Source: Saprospiraceae bacterium
Lineage (GTDB): Bacteria; Bacteroidota; Bacteroidia; Chitinophagales; Saprospiraceae
Length of the DNA: 64,000 nt
Reading direction: 5' to 3'
Assembly: GCA_016787345.1 (NCBI GenBank)
Contig: JAEUUU010000047.1
Span: 1-64,000, forward strand
Part shown: positions 27,991 to 37,710 of the stretch, piece after piece
Position numbering within the stretch: position 1 is the stretch's first letter
How the letters are laid out: the number at the start of each line of letters is the position of its first letter
Translations under genes and position numbers: made by a program
Notes under the pieces: model-generated
What the model was told of the DNA's origin: nothing
The model's input: the letters and a program-made list of their open reading frames with translations, nothing else
Databases searched by the model: none

Positions 27991-29421
27991 ATGTCGCAAG
28001 CAGTAGCGCCGGTTCGGCACGTATTGATTGAAGGCAACAAGTCGTACCACAACATTACGGAAGACTTATGTGTGCCTACCGAAAAAGCCCCCACACGGGA
28101 ATGGATTTTAGCCTTCTCCCTGTCGGCGGCTTTCCTCGGTCTCTATATTTTCGCCATCGTCTGGACGGTGTGGAAGGGCATCGGTGAATGGGGCGCCAAC
28201 CGCACCATCAACTGGGCCTGGGACATCACCAACTTCGTTTGGTGGATCGGTATCGGCCACGCCGGTACGCTTATCTCGGCCATCTTGTTGCTGTTCCGTC
28301 AGCGCTGGCGTACGGGGGTCAACCGCGCTGCTGAGGCCATGACCATCTTCGCCGTAATTTGCGCAGGTCAGTTCCCGATTTTCCACATGGGACGTGTCTG
28401 GCTGGCTTTCTTTATCTTCCCTTTCCCCAATACGCGGGGGCCGCTGTGGGTCAATTTTAACAGCCCGCTGCTCTGGGACGTGTTCGCTATCTCGACCTAC
28501 TTCTCTGTTTCGTTGCTGTTCTGGTACACGGGCCTTGTGCCTGACCTGGCTACCGTGCGTGACCGCGCCAGCGGCTTCCGCCGGAAGATGTACGAGATTT
28601 TCTCGTTCGGCTGGACGGGCAGTGCCAAGCACTGGCAGCGTTGGGAAGCGCTTTCGCTGGTATTGGCCGGTATTTCTACCCCGCTGGTACTCTCGGTACA
28701 CACCATCGTATCCTTCGACTTTGCCACCTCTGTGGTGCCCGGCTGGCACACGACCATCTTCCCGCCATACTTCGTGGCAGGCGCCATTTTCTCCGGCTTT
28801 GCCATGGTGCAAACGTTGATGGTTATTACCCGTAAGGTGTTGAAACTGGAACAATACATCACGATCAACCACATCGAATCGATGAACAAGGTGATCGTAC
28901 TGACCGGTACGATTGTAGGCGTCGCCTATTTGACCGAGTTGTTTATCGCCTGGTACTCGGGTTACGTATATGAGCAGTTTGCTTTCTACAACCGGGTGTT
29001 TGGTATCTACTGGTGGTCGTACTTTGGCATGATGTTCTGCAACGTGGTAAGCCCGCAGCTGTTCTGGGTGCGTTCGATCCGCCGCAGCATTTGGTGGACC
29101 TTCTTCCTCTCGATCGTTGTGAACGTAGGTATGTGGTTCGAACGCTTCGTGATTATCGCTACCACGCTTGCCCGCGACTTCCTTCCTTCTTCGTGGAGCT
29201 ACTACTCCCCGACCTGGGTGGAAATCAGCATCTTCGTAGGTACGATCGGTTTGTTCTTCTTCTGCTATCTCATCTTTACCCGCGTGGCGCCGGTAGTTGC
29301 TATTGCCGAGGTAAAATCTATCCTGAAAGTAGCCGGCGACCAGTATATCGGTCCGGACGCCAAGCCGCATCACCACGATCACGGCCACGCCAAGGTAGAG
29401 GCCAAAAAGACAGACGACTAA
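27991..29421 (+). CDS. actC: alternative complex III subunit ActC (NrfD/PsrC family)
   Basis: The 476-residue integral membrane protein has about ten helices and family motifs including [29 protein letters not shown] and [11 protein letters not shown]. NrfD-like subunits hold the quinol-binding site and a possible proton path. The C-terminus ends in a short His-rich tail ([10 protein letters not shown]). It is the third gene of the act cluster. Confidence 0.95.
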   Translation: MSQAVAPVRHVLIEGNKSYHNITEDLCVPTEKAPTREWILAFSLSAAFLGLYIFAIVWTVWKGIGEWGANRTINWAWDITNFVWWIGIGHAGTLISAILLLFRQRWRTGVNRAAEAMTIFAVICAGQFPIFHMGRVWLAFFIFPFPNTRGPLWVNFNSPLLWDVFAISTYFSVSLLFWYTGLVPDLATVRDRASGFRRKMYEIFSFGWTGSAKHWQRWEALSLVLAGISTPLVLSVHTIVSFDFATSVVPGWHTTIFPPYFVAGAIFSGFAMVQTLMVITRKVLKLEQYITINHIESMNKVIVLTGTIVGVAYLTELFIAWYSGYVYEQFAFYNRVFGIYWWSYFGMMFCNVVSPQLFWVRSIRRSIWWTFFLSIVVNVGMWFERFVIIATTLARDFLPSSWSYYSPTWVEISIFVGTIGLFFFCYLIFTRVAPVVAIAEVKSILKVAGDQYIGPDAKPHHHDHGHAKVEAKKTDD

Positions 29422-29471
29422 TTTAAACCTTCTGGGAATCAATTCATTAAGCAATCAAGACCATCACTATA

Positions 29472-30002
29472 ATGGCTGCTGAAAATACAAAAGTCCTTTA
29501 CGGACTGTACAACGACGAGGAAGACCTGAAATCGGCTGTAAAAACGGCTGGCAAAGATCACATGGACATCATGGACGTGTTCACGCCGTTTCCTGTGCAC
29601 GGTCTGGATCCGGTCCTCGGCCTGAAAGAAAGCCGCTTGCACTATCTCGGCTTTGTCTACGGCGCTATCGGAGCCTTGTTTGGTTTCGGCGCAATGACCT
29701 GGATTTTTACCTCCGACTGGCCCACTATCTTTGGTGGCAAGCCTTACTGGTCCGTTCCGGCATTCATCCCGATCACTTTTGAAATGACGGTACTGTTTTC
29801 CGCATGGGGTATGACGCTTACGTTTTATACCATTTGCGGCATGTGGCCCGGTGTAAAAAATAAAACACTCGACAACCGGATTACGGACGACAAGTTTTGC
29901 ATCGCTTTTGATGTAACGAATGCCGCCGAAAACGATGTCGACAACATCAAGGGCTTTTTTAACCGTACCGGCGCTGCCGAAATCAACCTGAAAACCCTGT
30001 AA
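29472..30002 (+). CDS. actD: alternative complex III subunit ActD (DUF3341)
   Basis: The 176-residue protein has a soluble ferredoxin-like N-terminal part (YGLYNDEEDLKSAVKTAG, MDVFTPFPVHGLDPVLGL) and two transmembrane helices near residues 55-75 and 95-118. This is the DUF3341 architecture specific to ACIII subunit ActD, which packs on the ActC/ActF membrane part. Its place between actC and actE confirms the assignment. Confidence 0.93.
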   Translation: MAAENTKVLYGLYNDEEDLKSAVKTAGKDHMDIMDVFTPFPVHGLDPVLGLKESRLHYLGFVYGAIGALFGFGAMTWIFTSDWPTIFGGKPYWSVPAFIPITFEMTVLFSAWGMTLTFYTICGMWPGVKNKTLDNRITDDKFCIAFDVTNAAENDVDNIKGFFNRTGAAEINLKTL

Positions 30003-30068
30003 TAGGGTATTGTCCGGAACAATCCGGGGAGTACCGATTTTACCATCCAGATCCTAATTTTTGAAAAG

Positions 30069-30914
30069 ATGAAATACGCAATTGGCGCGATTCTGGGGAT
30101 TGCCTTGTTTGCCTGGCTGTTTTCGCTCTGTTCTCCTGCCGGCAAAAACAAAACCGGTCATGAGTACATGCCGGACATGGCCCATTCCATCGCTTACGAA
30201 GCAAACCAGTACAACAATTACTACTGGAACCACTGGGCTGACGACGAAAACACCTTTACCGTAGCCCAGCTGGCTCAGCCCAAGGGCAGGGTAGAGGGGA
30301 CCATTCCGCGTGGCTACACCGGTGTTCACTACGCCGGCGCCGGGGAACTCGACATCGTACGCGGCAAAAACGCCTCCAATGCCATCGCAGCCCCGGTCAA
30401 CGGCCATGCTCCTTTTTATTATCAGAATACGGAAGACGAGCGCCTGCGTTGTGAACAGGAAATGGTCTTGAATCCGTTTCCGATCACTAAAGCAGGGCTT
30501 GATCGCGCCAAACCGCTGTACGAAATCTACTGCGGCGTATGCCACGGTACAAAAGGCGACGGACAGGGCCCGCTGGTTACAGTTCCCAATGCAAAATACC
30601 CGGCGGCCCCGCGCAACCTGATTGCCGATGATTTGATCAACGCCGGTAATGGTCGCTATTACTTTGCCATCATGTACGGCAAAAACGTGATGGGTGGCTA
30701 TTCCGACAAACTGTCGTATGAAGAACGCTGGCAAGTGATACACTATATCCGCTCGCTTCAGGCCAAATCCAAAAACCTGAGCTACGACGAAAAGGGCAAC
30801 ACCCTGAACGATACCGACAAGCCTGCAAATGGAACCGCCAGCGGTCCCAAACGTACGCCCGTTGCAGCGGCTGCTCCGGCACCTGCTGCTCCGGCTGCCC
30901 CCGCGGGCAAATAA
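30069..30914 (+). CDS. actE: alternative complex III subunit ActE, mono-haem cytochrome c lipoprotein
   Basis: The 281-residue product starts with a lipoprotein-type signal (lipobox FSLC) and has one haem motif (YCGVCHGTKGDGQGP) with a likely Met ligand in YGKNVMGGYS. The C-terminus is a low-complexity Ala/Pro stretch (about residues 262-281), probably a disordered periplasmic tail. In ACIII, ActE is the lipid-anchored cytochrome that can pass electrons to the oxidase. Confidence 0.93.
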   Translation: MKYAIGAILGIALFAWLFSLCSPAGKNKTGHEYMPDMAHSIAYEANQYNNYYWNHWADDENTFTVAQLAQPKGRVEGTIPRGYTGVHYAGAGELDIVRGKNASNAIAAPVNGHAPFYYQNTEDERLRCEQEMVLNPFPITKAGLDRAKPLYEIYCGVCHGTKGDGQGPLVTVPNAKYPAAPRNLIADDLINAGNGRYYFAIMYGKNVMGGYSDKLSYEERWQVIHYIRSLQAKSKNLSYDEKGNTLNDTDKPANGTASGPKRTPVAAAAPAPAAPAAPAGK

Positions 30915-30977
30915 GCAAGACCCGATCAACCTGAAAGTCAAAATCAAAAAATTCCGGCTTTGAGCCGACTTCGCGAT

Positions 30978-32609
30978 ATGAATCTGAATACGCAATTCGT
31001 ATTTGAGGGCAAACTGAAACGCAATCTGGTCATCGGTATGGTGATCGGCGCGATTTGCCTGGCCTGGTCATTGGTTGGTGACGATGAGTACAGAACCCGC
31101 TTTTGGACCAACTGGCTGCACAACTCCGTGTTTTTCACAGGCATTGCCTTTATGGCCATGTTCTTTCTTTCTGCGCAAATCACCGCGTTTGCCGGGTGGA
31201 ACTCCGTGGTAAAACGCGTTTGGGAAGCAATGAGTCAGTTCATGTGGGTCGGACTGATTCTAATGGGCGTAATCGTTGCCGGTGTATGGGGCCATTTCCA
31301 CCACTTGTACCACTGGAACGACCCGAACGTCAACATCACTAATCCGGACGGCCCGCACTTTGATGAAATCCTTGCCGGAAAGAAAGGATTCCTGAATCCC
31401 ATGTTCTTTACCTTGGGTACGATTGGATTCCTGGCGATCTGGTACTTCTGGGCATACAAACTGCGCCAGGTGTCGGTTGCACAGGATACGCAGGAGACGC
31501 CCTCGTTCGATTATCACAAAAAGCAGCGCAAGTGGGCGGCCTCTTTCCTTCCGCTGGGGGGCTTTTTGAGCACCGTATTCCTCTGGCAATCTGTCATGTC
31601 GGTTGATCCGCACTGGTACAGCACCATGTTTGCCTGGTATTCGATGGTCTCGGTATGGCTGGGCGCTATTTCGATGACGGTTATGCTGATCATCTTCCTC
31701 AAATCGAAAGGCTACCTGGAATACGTCACCCGTGATCACCTGCATGATATCGGTAAGTTTCTGTTTGGTATCAGCGTGTTCTGGACCTACTTGTGGTTCG
31801 ACCAGTTCATGTTGATCTGGTACGCCAACAACGGGGAAGAGACGATCTATTTCAAAGAACGTATGGATCACTATCCCGTACTGTTCTGGGGTAACCTGCT
31901 GCTCAATTTCGTGACGCCGTTTCTGATTCTCATGCGCAACGATACCAAGCGCAAATTTGGAACGATGTTTTTCGTGGCGGCGATTGTCTTCTTTGGTCAC
32001 TGGTGGGATTTCTTCGGGATGATCAAACCGGGGGCCCGTATTGCTGCCCATGAGGCAACCATGCTGGTTGAAGAGAATAAAAACGGCGGCACGCACTCCG
32101 ATACGACTACGGGTATCGACCATGACGCAAGCACCGGCCACGAAGAGCCGGCAACAGAAACGGCTCATGTTGCAGAAGCCCATGCCGATACTGCCGCCCA
32201 TGCCAGTGAGATTATGCATACGGAAAACGCTACCGAAGCAGAACACAGTGAGCCAGGTCATACCGAAGCGGCCGAAGCCAGCACTGTCCATACGGATCAT
32301 GCCGATGCCGGGCATGCCGATGCCACGCACGGCGAAGCAGCACACGGTGAACATGGCGATGGAGGCCACCACGGCGATAAATCCTTCAAAATGGGTTTCA
32401 CCGTTCCGGGCATTCAGGAACTCGGCGTTATGATCGGTTTCCTCAGCCTTTTCCTGTTCTTCTTCTTCAATCAGTTGTCGAAGGTTTCGCTGGTGCCTTT
32501 GCGTGATCCCTACCTCGAAGAAAGCCTCCATCACGATACCGGAACCAATATTGATGGAGAACGGCAATTGGACGGCGACGAATCGGGCCACGACCACGGT
32601 CACCACTAA
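30978..32609 (+). CDS. actF: alternative complex III subunit ActF (NrfD-like) with His-rich loop
   Basis: The 543-residue membrane protein has about ten helices and family motifs such as GHFHHLYHW and FLPLGGFLSTVFLWQSVMS. Between the penultimate and last helices (about residues 360-470) it carries a long low-complexity insert rich in His, Ala, Glu and Thr, and the C-terminus ends GHDHGHH. ActF is the second NrfD-like subunit of ACIII. ATG 30978 (MNLNTQ) is preferred over TTG 30960. It is the last act gene, 94 bp before coxB. Confidence 0.93.
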   Translation: MNLNTQFVFEGKLKRNLVIGMVIGAICLAWSLVGDDEYRTRFWTNWLHNSVFFTGIAFMAMFFLSAQITAFAGWNSVVKRVWEAMSQFMWVGLILMGVIVAGVWGHFHHLYHWNDPNVNITNPDGPHFDEILAGKKGFLNPMFFTLGTIGFLAIWYFWAYKLRQVSVAQDTQETPSFDYHKKQRKWAASFLPLGGFLSTVFLWQSVMSVDPHWYSTMFAWYSMVSVWLGAISMTVMLIIFLKSKGYLEYVTRDHLHDIGKFLFGISVFWTYLWFDQFMLIWYANNGEETIYFKERMDHYPVLFWGNLLLNFVTPFLILMRNDTKRKFGTMFFVAAIVFFGHWWDFFGMIKPGARIAAHEATMLVEENKNGGTHSDTTTGIDHDASTGHEEPATETAHVAEAHADTAAHASEIMHTENATEAEHSEPGHTEAAEASTVHTDHADAGHADATHGEAAHGEHGDGGHHGDKSFKMGFTVPGIQELGVMIGFLSLFLFFFFNQLSKVSLVPLRDPYLEESLHHDTGTNIDGERQLDGDESGHDHGHH

Positions 32610-32703
32610 TTAAGAATGATTTCAAAGAGGCAACAGCCTCCCAAACTTTACTAATACACCTCAACCAACCTGATATTTTAGAGTTTTAAGCAAAAAAATT
32701 GCG

Positions 32704-34203
32704 ATGACAGGTCTGATCATAACTCTCTGTGTTATTCTTATCTCGATCGTACTGATCCAGATCGGGAAAGTGACGGAACTCACTGCCCAGATCAAAGGTG
32801 AACGCGAAGCCATGGCCGATTCGAGCAAATGGAATGGCGTTTTGTCTTTGGTATTTTTGGTTGTATTCCTATTCGCTGTCATTATCAGCGCCTGGGATTT
32901 CAAAAATGTCATGCTTTGGTACGGCCCTCACCAGTCGGCCTCCGAACACGGCGGCGTGCTCGACAGCGCATTCAATGTTACCCTTTTCTTCACGGGTATC
33001 GTATTCGTGCTGACGCACATTGCACTGTTCATGTTTGCCTACCAGTATCGCTGGCGCGAAGGTCGTAAGGCTCTTTTTCTGTCGCACGATAACCGCCTTG
33101 AAGTCTGGTGGACGGTAATTCCCGCTGTGGTGATGACCGTACTTGTCGTTCGCGGCCTTAATGCCTGGAACACGGTTATGGCCGACGTCAAAGAAGGCGA
33201 GGATTACATGGAAATCGAAGCAACAGGCCAGCAGTTCAACTGGATCATCCGTTACCCCGGTCCTGATGGCAAACTGGGCGCACGTGATTACACGATGACC
33301 ACTGCCGCCAATCAGTTGGGACAGGATTTCCGCGATGCCAAAAACTGGGACGACATCGTTGCCGATAAAGAAATCGTTCTTCCTGTCGGTAAAAAAGTTC
33401 GTGTGCGTATCACTGCAAAAGACGTATTGCACAACTTCGACCTGCCGCACTTCCGTGTGAAAATGGATGCGGTGCCCGGTATGCCCACGTATTTTGTTTT
33501 CACGCCGATCAAAACGACGGCCGAGTATCGCAACGAATTGCGCAAATATCCGGAGTACAACCAACCGGCCGACCCCAATGATCCGACGGGGCCGAAGCGC
33601 TGGGAAAAATTCGAATACGAATTGGCTTGCGCGGAGCTTTGCGGCAAAGGCCACTATTCCATGCGCCGGGTTGTCAAAATTGTGCCGCAGGAAGAATACG
33701 ACGCCTGGATCAAACAGCAACAGTCGTATTACCTGACACAAATCCGGGGTAAAGAAGAAGATCCGAACAAAGGAAAAGTACTTGACTTCGAAGTTGCGTT
33801 GCGGGCAAAGGAATTCAGCGAGAATATGAAAAAAGCCGTTGAATCGACCAATGCAGGAGAAAAAACACTCCAGTTGAAGAACATCAACTTTGAAACAGGT
33901 TCGGCTAATCTTACTGCCGACAGCCGCTATGAACTGGACAACCTGGTTGCTGCCATGACGGCTTATCCGAATCTGGTTATCGAGGTAGCGGGCCACACCG
34001 ACAACGTAGGCGACCCGGCGGCTAATTTGACGCTCTCCTCCCAACGCGCTGCCTCGGTCGTCAACTACCTGACCAACAAAGGCATTTCTGCCGGTCGACT
34101 CAAGCCGCGCGGATATGGCGATACCAAACCCGTTGCTGAAAACGATACGGATGAAAACCGGGCAAAGAATCGCCGAACCGAGTTTACGATTCTCTCGAAT
34201 TGA
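32704..34203 (+). CDS. coxB: cytochrome c oxidase subunit II fused to an OmpA domain
   Basis: The 499-residue protein has four predicted helices (about 1-22, 44-66, 90-115, 133-158). The periplasmic cupredoxin domain has a full Cu_A site: His249 (LPHFRVKMD) and Cys309-x-Glu-x-Cys313-x3-His317-x2-Met320. After a linker, residues about 390-499 form an OmpA-type peptidoglycan-binding domain (NFETGSANLT, AGHTDNVGD, LSSQRAASV, NRRTEFTI). Ordinary subunits II end soon after Cu_A or carry a cytochrome c domain. The reading frame is uninterrupted. It receives electrons for CoxA and, by inference, anchors the oxidase to the cell wall. Confidence 0.93.
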   Translation: MTGLIITLCVILISIVLIQIGKVTELTAQIKGEREAMADSSKWNGVLSLVFLVVFLFAVIISAWDFKNVMLWYGPHQSASEHGGVLDSAFNVTLFFTGIVFVLTHIALFMFAYQYRWREGRKALFLSHDNRLEVWWTVIPAVVMTVLVVRGLNAWNTVMADVKEGEDYMEIEATGQQFNWIIRYPGPDGKLGARDYTMTTAANQLGQDFRDAKNWDDIVADKEIVLPVGKKVRVRITAKDVLHNFDLPHFRVKMDAVPGMPTYFVFTPIKTTAEYRNELRKYPEYNQPADPNDPTGPKRWEKFEYELACAELCGKGHYSMRRVVKIVPQEEYDAWIKQQQSYYLTQIRGKEEDPNKGKVLDFEVALRAKEFSENMKKAVESTNAGEKTLQLKNINFETGSANLTADSRYELDNLVAAMTAYPNLVIEVAGHTDNVGDPAANLTLSSQRAASVVNYLTNKGISAGRLKPRGYGDTKPVAENDTDENRAKNRRTEFTILSN

Positions 34204-34287
34204 TTTAATACTGCTTGCTAGTTTATATAAAAAGGAACACCGAACCCGACTGGTTTCACTCAAATAACATTCAAATTTCCCTTGGTT

Positions 34288-36144
34288 ATGGCTCATTCGC
34301 ACACTGCCGCCGTCGAAACAATGGAAGACCAACTCATTCAAAAAGAGGGGTATAATGATCATTTCCATGATCACCATCACGGCGACAAGTACCAGTCGAA
34401 TTTTTTGACCCATTACATTTTCACCACCGACCACAAAATGATCGCCCGGCAATTTCTGATTACGGGTATCATTTGGGCTTTTATCGGTGCTGCAATGTCG
34501 ATTGTTTTCCGCCTTCAACTTGGTTTTCCCGAGGCTGACCTGGCGTGGCTTCGCCCTATTCTGGGCAAGTGGATTATGGTTAACGAGGCCGGCATAGGCA
34601 AACTCGACCCCGAGTTTTACTATGCTTTGGTCACCATGCACGGTACGATTCTGGTATTCTTCGTACTTACTGCCGGCTTGAGCGGCACATTCGCCAATAT
34701 GCTTATTCCGTTGCAGGTTGGCGCCCGCGACATGGCATCCCCGCTGCTGAATGCCTTCTCCTACTGGTTTTTCTTCCTCGCAGGGGTAGTCATGTTTCTC
34801 TCTCTCTTCATCAGCACCGGTCCTTTCTCCGGGGGATGGACGGCGTATCCGCCGCTCAGCGCGTTGCCCCAGGCATCGGATGGTTCCGGGGCAGGTATGA
34901 CGATGTGGATTACGGCTATGGCCCTTTTCATTGTGTCGTCGCTGTTGGGAGGTATCAACTACATCACTACGGTGCTGAACCTTCGCACCAAAGGCATGAA
35001 TATGTGGCGCATGCCGCTGACGGTTTGGGCCCTGTTTATCACGGCTATTCTCGGCGTGTTGTCCTTCCCCGTACTTTTTTCTGGCGTGATGCTGCTGATT
35101 TTCGACCGCAGTCTGGGCACCTCCTTCTACCTCAATGAGTTAGTTGTTGGAGGTCAGATTCTGGATCGCGTAGGCGGTAGTCCGATCCTTTACCAGCACT
35201 TGTTCTGGTTCCTGGGCCACCCGGAAGTGTACATCATTATTCTGCCGGCCATGGGTATTGTATCGGAAGTGCTTTCGGTGCATTCCCGCAAGCCGATCTT
35301 TGGCTATCGCGCCATGGTGATGTCGATTCTGGCGATTGCATTCCTGTCATTTATCGTGTGGGCGCACCACATGTTTATGTCGGGTGTGAATCCGTTTATC
35401 AGCAACTTCTTCGTAATTTTTACCTTGATCATTGCTGTTCCTTCCGCAGTGAAAGTCTTTAACTGGATTTCCACGATTTATGGCGCCAACTTCCGTTTCA
35501 ATTCGGCAAGTTTGTTTGCGGTGGGTTTTGTCTCGATGTTCATTTCCGGTGGTCTTACGGGCATTTTCCTCGGTAACTCCGCTATTGACATCCAGCTGCA
35601 CGATACTTATTTTGTCGTCGCACACTTTCACATTGTGATGGGTGTTGCTGCGTTCTTCGGCATGTTCGCCGGTATTTATCACTGGTTCCCCAAGATGTAC
35701 GGTCGTTTTATGAATGAAACGCTGGGTAAAATTCACTTCTGGGGTACGCTCGTCGGCGCATATGCCATCTTCTGGCCGATGCACTACACGGGTATGGCCG
35801 GTGTTCCGCGTCGCTATTACAGCATCGAAAGTTTCGAAAGTTTCAAACACTTTGTGAGCCTCAACCAGTTTATTACAGTTGCTGCGATCATCGTGTTCTT
35901 CTTGCAGGTTCTGTTTATCATCAACTTCTTCTACTCCATCTTCGCCGGCCGCAAACTCAAGGTTCGCAACCCTTGGGGCGCCAACACGCTGGAATGGACG
36001 ACGGAAATCAATCCGGGACACGGCAACTGGGCCGGAAATCTGCCGACCGTGCAGCGTTGGGCTTATGATTACAGCAAAGGAGGTGAAGAATTCACGCCTC
36101 AAATTGTACCCTTGAAAGAAGGCGAACACGATCACGGACATTGA
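34288..36144 (+). CDS. coxA: cytochrome c oxidase subunit I
   Basis: The 618-residue, twelve-helix protein has all haem-copper ligands: His in VTMHGTI for the low-spin haem, the Cu_B/Tyr motif GHPEVY, the Cu_B pair in WAHHMF, and HFH in VVAHFHIVMG. The Glu of GHPEVY marks an A1-type proton-pumping oxidase. The cytoplasmic N-terminus is His-rich (DHFHDHHHGD) and the C-terminus ends EHDHGH. ATG 34288 (MAHSH) is used. It reduces oxygen to water with electrons from CoxB. Confidence 0.97.
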   Translation: MAHSHTAAVETMEDQLIQKEGYNDHFHDHHHGDKYQSNFLTHYIFTTDHKMIARQFLITGIIWAFIGAAMSIVFRLQLGFPEADLAWLRPILGKWIMVNEAGIGKLDPEFYYALVTMHGTILVFFVLTAGLSGTFANMLIPLQVGARDMASPLLNAFSYWFFFLAGVVMFLSLFISTGPFSGGWTAYPPLSALPQASDGSGAGMTMWITAMALFIVSSLLGGINYITTVLNLRTKGMNMWRMPLTVWALFITAILGVLSFPVLFSGVMLLIFDRSLGTSFYLNELVVGGQILDRVGGSPILYQHLFWFLGHPEVYIIILPAMGIVSEVLSVHSRKPIFGYRAMVMSILAIAFLSFIVWAHHMFMSGVNPFISNFFVIFTLIIAVPSAVKVFNWISTIYGANFRFNSASLFAVGFVSMFISGGLTGIFLGNSAIDIQLHDTYFVVAHFHIVMGVAAFFGMFAGIYHWFPKMYGRFMNETLGKIHFWGTLVGAYAIFWPMHYTGMAGVPRRYYSIESFESFKHFVSLNQFITVAAIIVFFLQVLFIINFFYSIFAGRKLKVRNPWGANTLEWTTEINPGHGNWAGNLPTVQRWAYDYSKGGEEFTPQIVPLKEGEHDHGH

Positions 36145-36185
36145 AGCAGGTGAATTTTAAAAAAGCACAACAAAAGCAGACGGAC

Positions 36186-37085
36186 ATGGCCCGACAGGAT
36201 GCCCGACAACTGACCTTATGGAATGGCCTGGCGCAAAGCCTGACCGATTTTGGTCTGTTGGTCAAATTCCGGCTGACGCTCATGGTGAATTTTTCTGCCG
36301 TTATCGCTTATGCAACGGTCAGCACCAGTCCGCTCGAGTGGTTTCCTTTGGTCTTATTGTCCTTAGGCGGATTTTTCGTGACGGGTGCTGCCAATGCGCT
36401 CAATCAGGGACTTGAACGCGAATACGACCGATTGATGCCCCGGACTGCCAACAGGCCGGTTGCAGCGGGACGAATGACACTTTCCACGGCCGTATTGTTG
36501 GCGGGACTAATGGCTATGCTGGGTATATCTGCCCTGACATGGTTTAACCCGCTGACGGGCTTTTTGGGTACATTGTCTTTGATCAGTTACGCCTTCGTTT
36601 ACACGCCGCTGAAACGCGTATCGCCTCTTTCGGTGGTTGTTGGCGCCTTTCCCGGCGCACTGCCGGTAATCATTGGCGGTGTAGCATTCGAAGGGACCAT
36701 CTCGCCGCTGGTGTTTTACATGTTTCTGATCCAGTTTTTGTGGCAATTTCCCCATTATTGGGCAATTGCCTGGCTGGCAGATGATGATTACAAACGGGCA
36801 GGGTTTTACATGCTGCCCACCCGAAACGGACAAAAAGATGCATCGGTGGGTCTCTTGTCGCTCAGCTTCTGCGCCCTCCTGATTGCAAACTCTGCAATTG
36901 GATTTGCAATAGGGCTGACCAGTCTGCCGGCGACACTTGGATTGATGCTGCTGAATGTTTGGTTCGGATGGCGTTGCTGGCAGTTATATCGGGAGTGTTC
37001 ACATGCTGCTGCACGCCGACAAATGTTTGCTTCATTTTTGCACCTTCCGCTTTCTTTGTTGTTGGTGCTGATTGATAAAATATAA
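36186..37085 (+). CDS. ctaB: protoheme IX farnesyltransferase (haem O synthase)
   Basis: The 299-residue UbiA-type prenyltransferase has multiple helices and the Asp-rich motif NALNQGLEREYDRLMPRT, the second site YTPLKRVSPLSVVVGAFPGALP, and WAIAWLADDDYKRAGFYML. It adds the farnesyl group to haem b to make haem O for the oxidase. TTG at 36141 overlaps the coxA stop (TTGA) and would add 15 polar residues; ATG 36186 is preferred. The gene ends 4 bp before the first subunit III gene. Confidence 0.93.
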   Translation: MARQDARQLTLWNGLAQSLTDFGLLVKFRLTLMVNFSAVIAYATVSTSPLEWFPLVLLSLGGFFVTGAANALNQGLEREYDRLMPRTANRPVAAGRMTLSTAVLLAGLMAMLGISALTWFNPLTGFLGTLSLISYAFVYTPLKRVSPLSVVVGAFPGALPVIIGGVAFEGTISPLVFYMFLIQFLWQFPHYWAIAWLADDDYKRAGFYMLPTRNGQKDASVGLLSLSFCALLIANSAIGFAIGLTSLPATLGLMLLNVWFGWRCWQLYRECSHAAARRQMFASFLHLPLSLLLVLIDKI

Positions 37086-37089
37086 AAAA

Positions 37090-37665
37090 ATGAGTGCTGT
37101 GACTCAGCAATATCGCCGTTCAAAAATTCATCCTTACCAGTTTGCGCTGTGGGTGGGGCTGGCTACCATCATTATGATGTTCGTCGCTTTTACCAGTGCC
37201 TATGTGGTCAGGAGAGCGGCTGGCAACTGGTATGAGTTTAAACTGCCGGATATTTTTATGGCTAGTACGGTCGTGATCCTATTAAGCAGTGCGACTTTCC
37301 AATTGTCATTCAATGGTTTTAAGAAAGGCCGTGAACTTGTATACAAAGGCATGATGATTGCCACTTTTCTTTTGGGGATCGCCTTTGTAATATTGCAATA
37401 TCAGGGATGGAAAGCAATGGATGCGCAGGGAGCAACCCTGACGGTGAATCCGTCCAGTTCATTCATTTATCTGATTTCCGGCGTTCATGTGGCGCACGTG
37501 CTCGGAGGGATTACCATCCTGATGGTCGCCCTTACGCACGCTTTTGTGCTGCCGTTCCGTGCAACGGAACGCAGAACGATGCGGTTCAGCCTTAGCCTGC
37601 AATATTGGCACTTCGTCGATATTTTGTGGGTATACCTGTTTATGTTCTTTTTACTTCAATCCTGA
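37090..37665 (+). CDS. cytochrome c oxidase subunit III, short form
   Basis: The 191-residue protein has five predicted helices and the subunit III signatures SAYVVRRAAGNWYEF, SGVHVAHVLGGI and LQYWHFVDILWVYLF. It is a five-helix form of subunit III as in cyoC-like proteins. ATG 37090 (MSAVTQ) is used. A second, longer subunit III gene follows 45 bp downstream, so the oxidase locus encodes two paralogues, which is usual in Bacteroidota. Confidence 0.9.
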   Translation: MSAVTQQYRRSKIHPYQFALWVGLATIIMMFVAFTSAYVVRRAAGNWYEFKLPDIFMASTVVILLSSATFQLSFNGFKKGRELVYKGMMIATFLLGIAFVILQYQGWKAMDAQGATLTVNPSSSFIYLISGVHVAHVLGGITILMVALTHAFVLPFRATERRTMRFSLSLQYWHFVDILWVYLFMFFLLQS

Positions 37666-37710
37666 CTACCCTAGTAAATAAAGTTTGTAGGCTTATAACT
37701 GACTGATTTT

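Noticed and set aside
28108..29454. Long open frame antisense to actC (448 codons)
   Set aside because: It is the mirror of a well-conserved gene; composition is Arg/Glu/His-rich with no domain, as produced by codon bias. The same holds for antisense frames at 8320-9678, 13944-15443, 23343-24743, 32869-34641 and 48686-49744.
32090..32390. His-rich low-complexity stretch as a possible frameshift or assembly error
   Set aside because: The ActF frame continues through it into a conserved last helix and a normal C-terminus, so it is a true coding insert.
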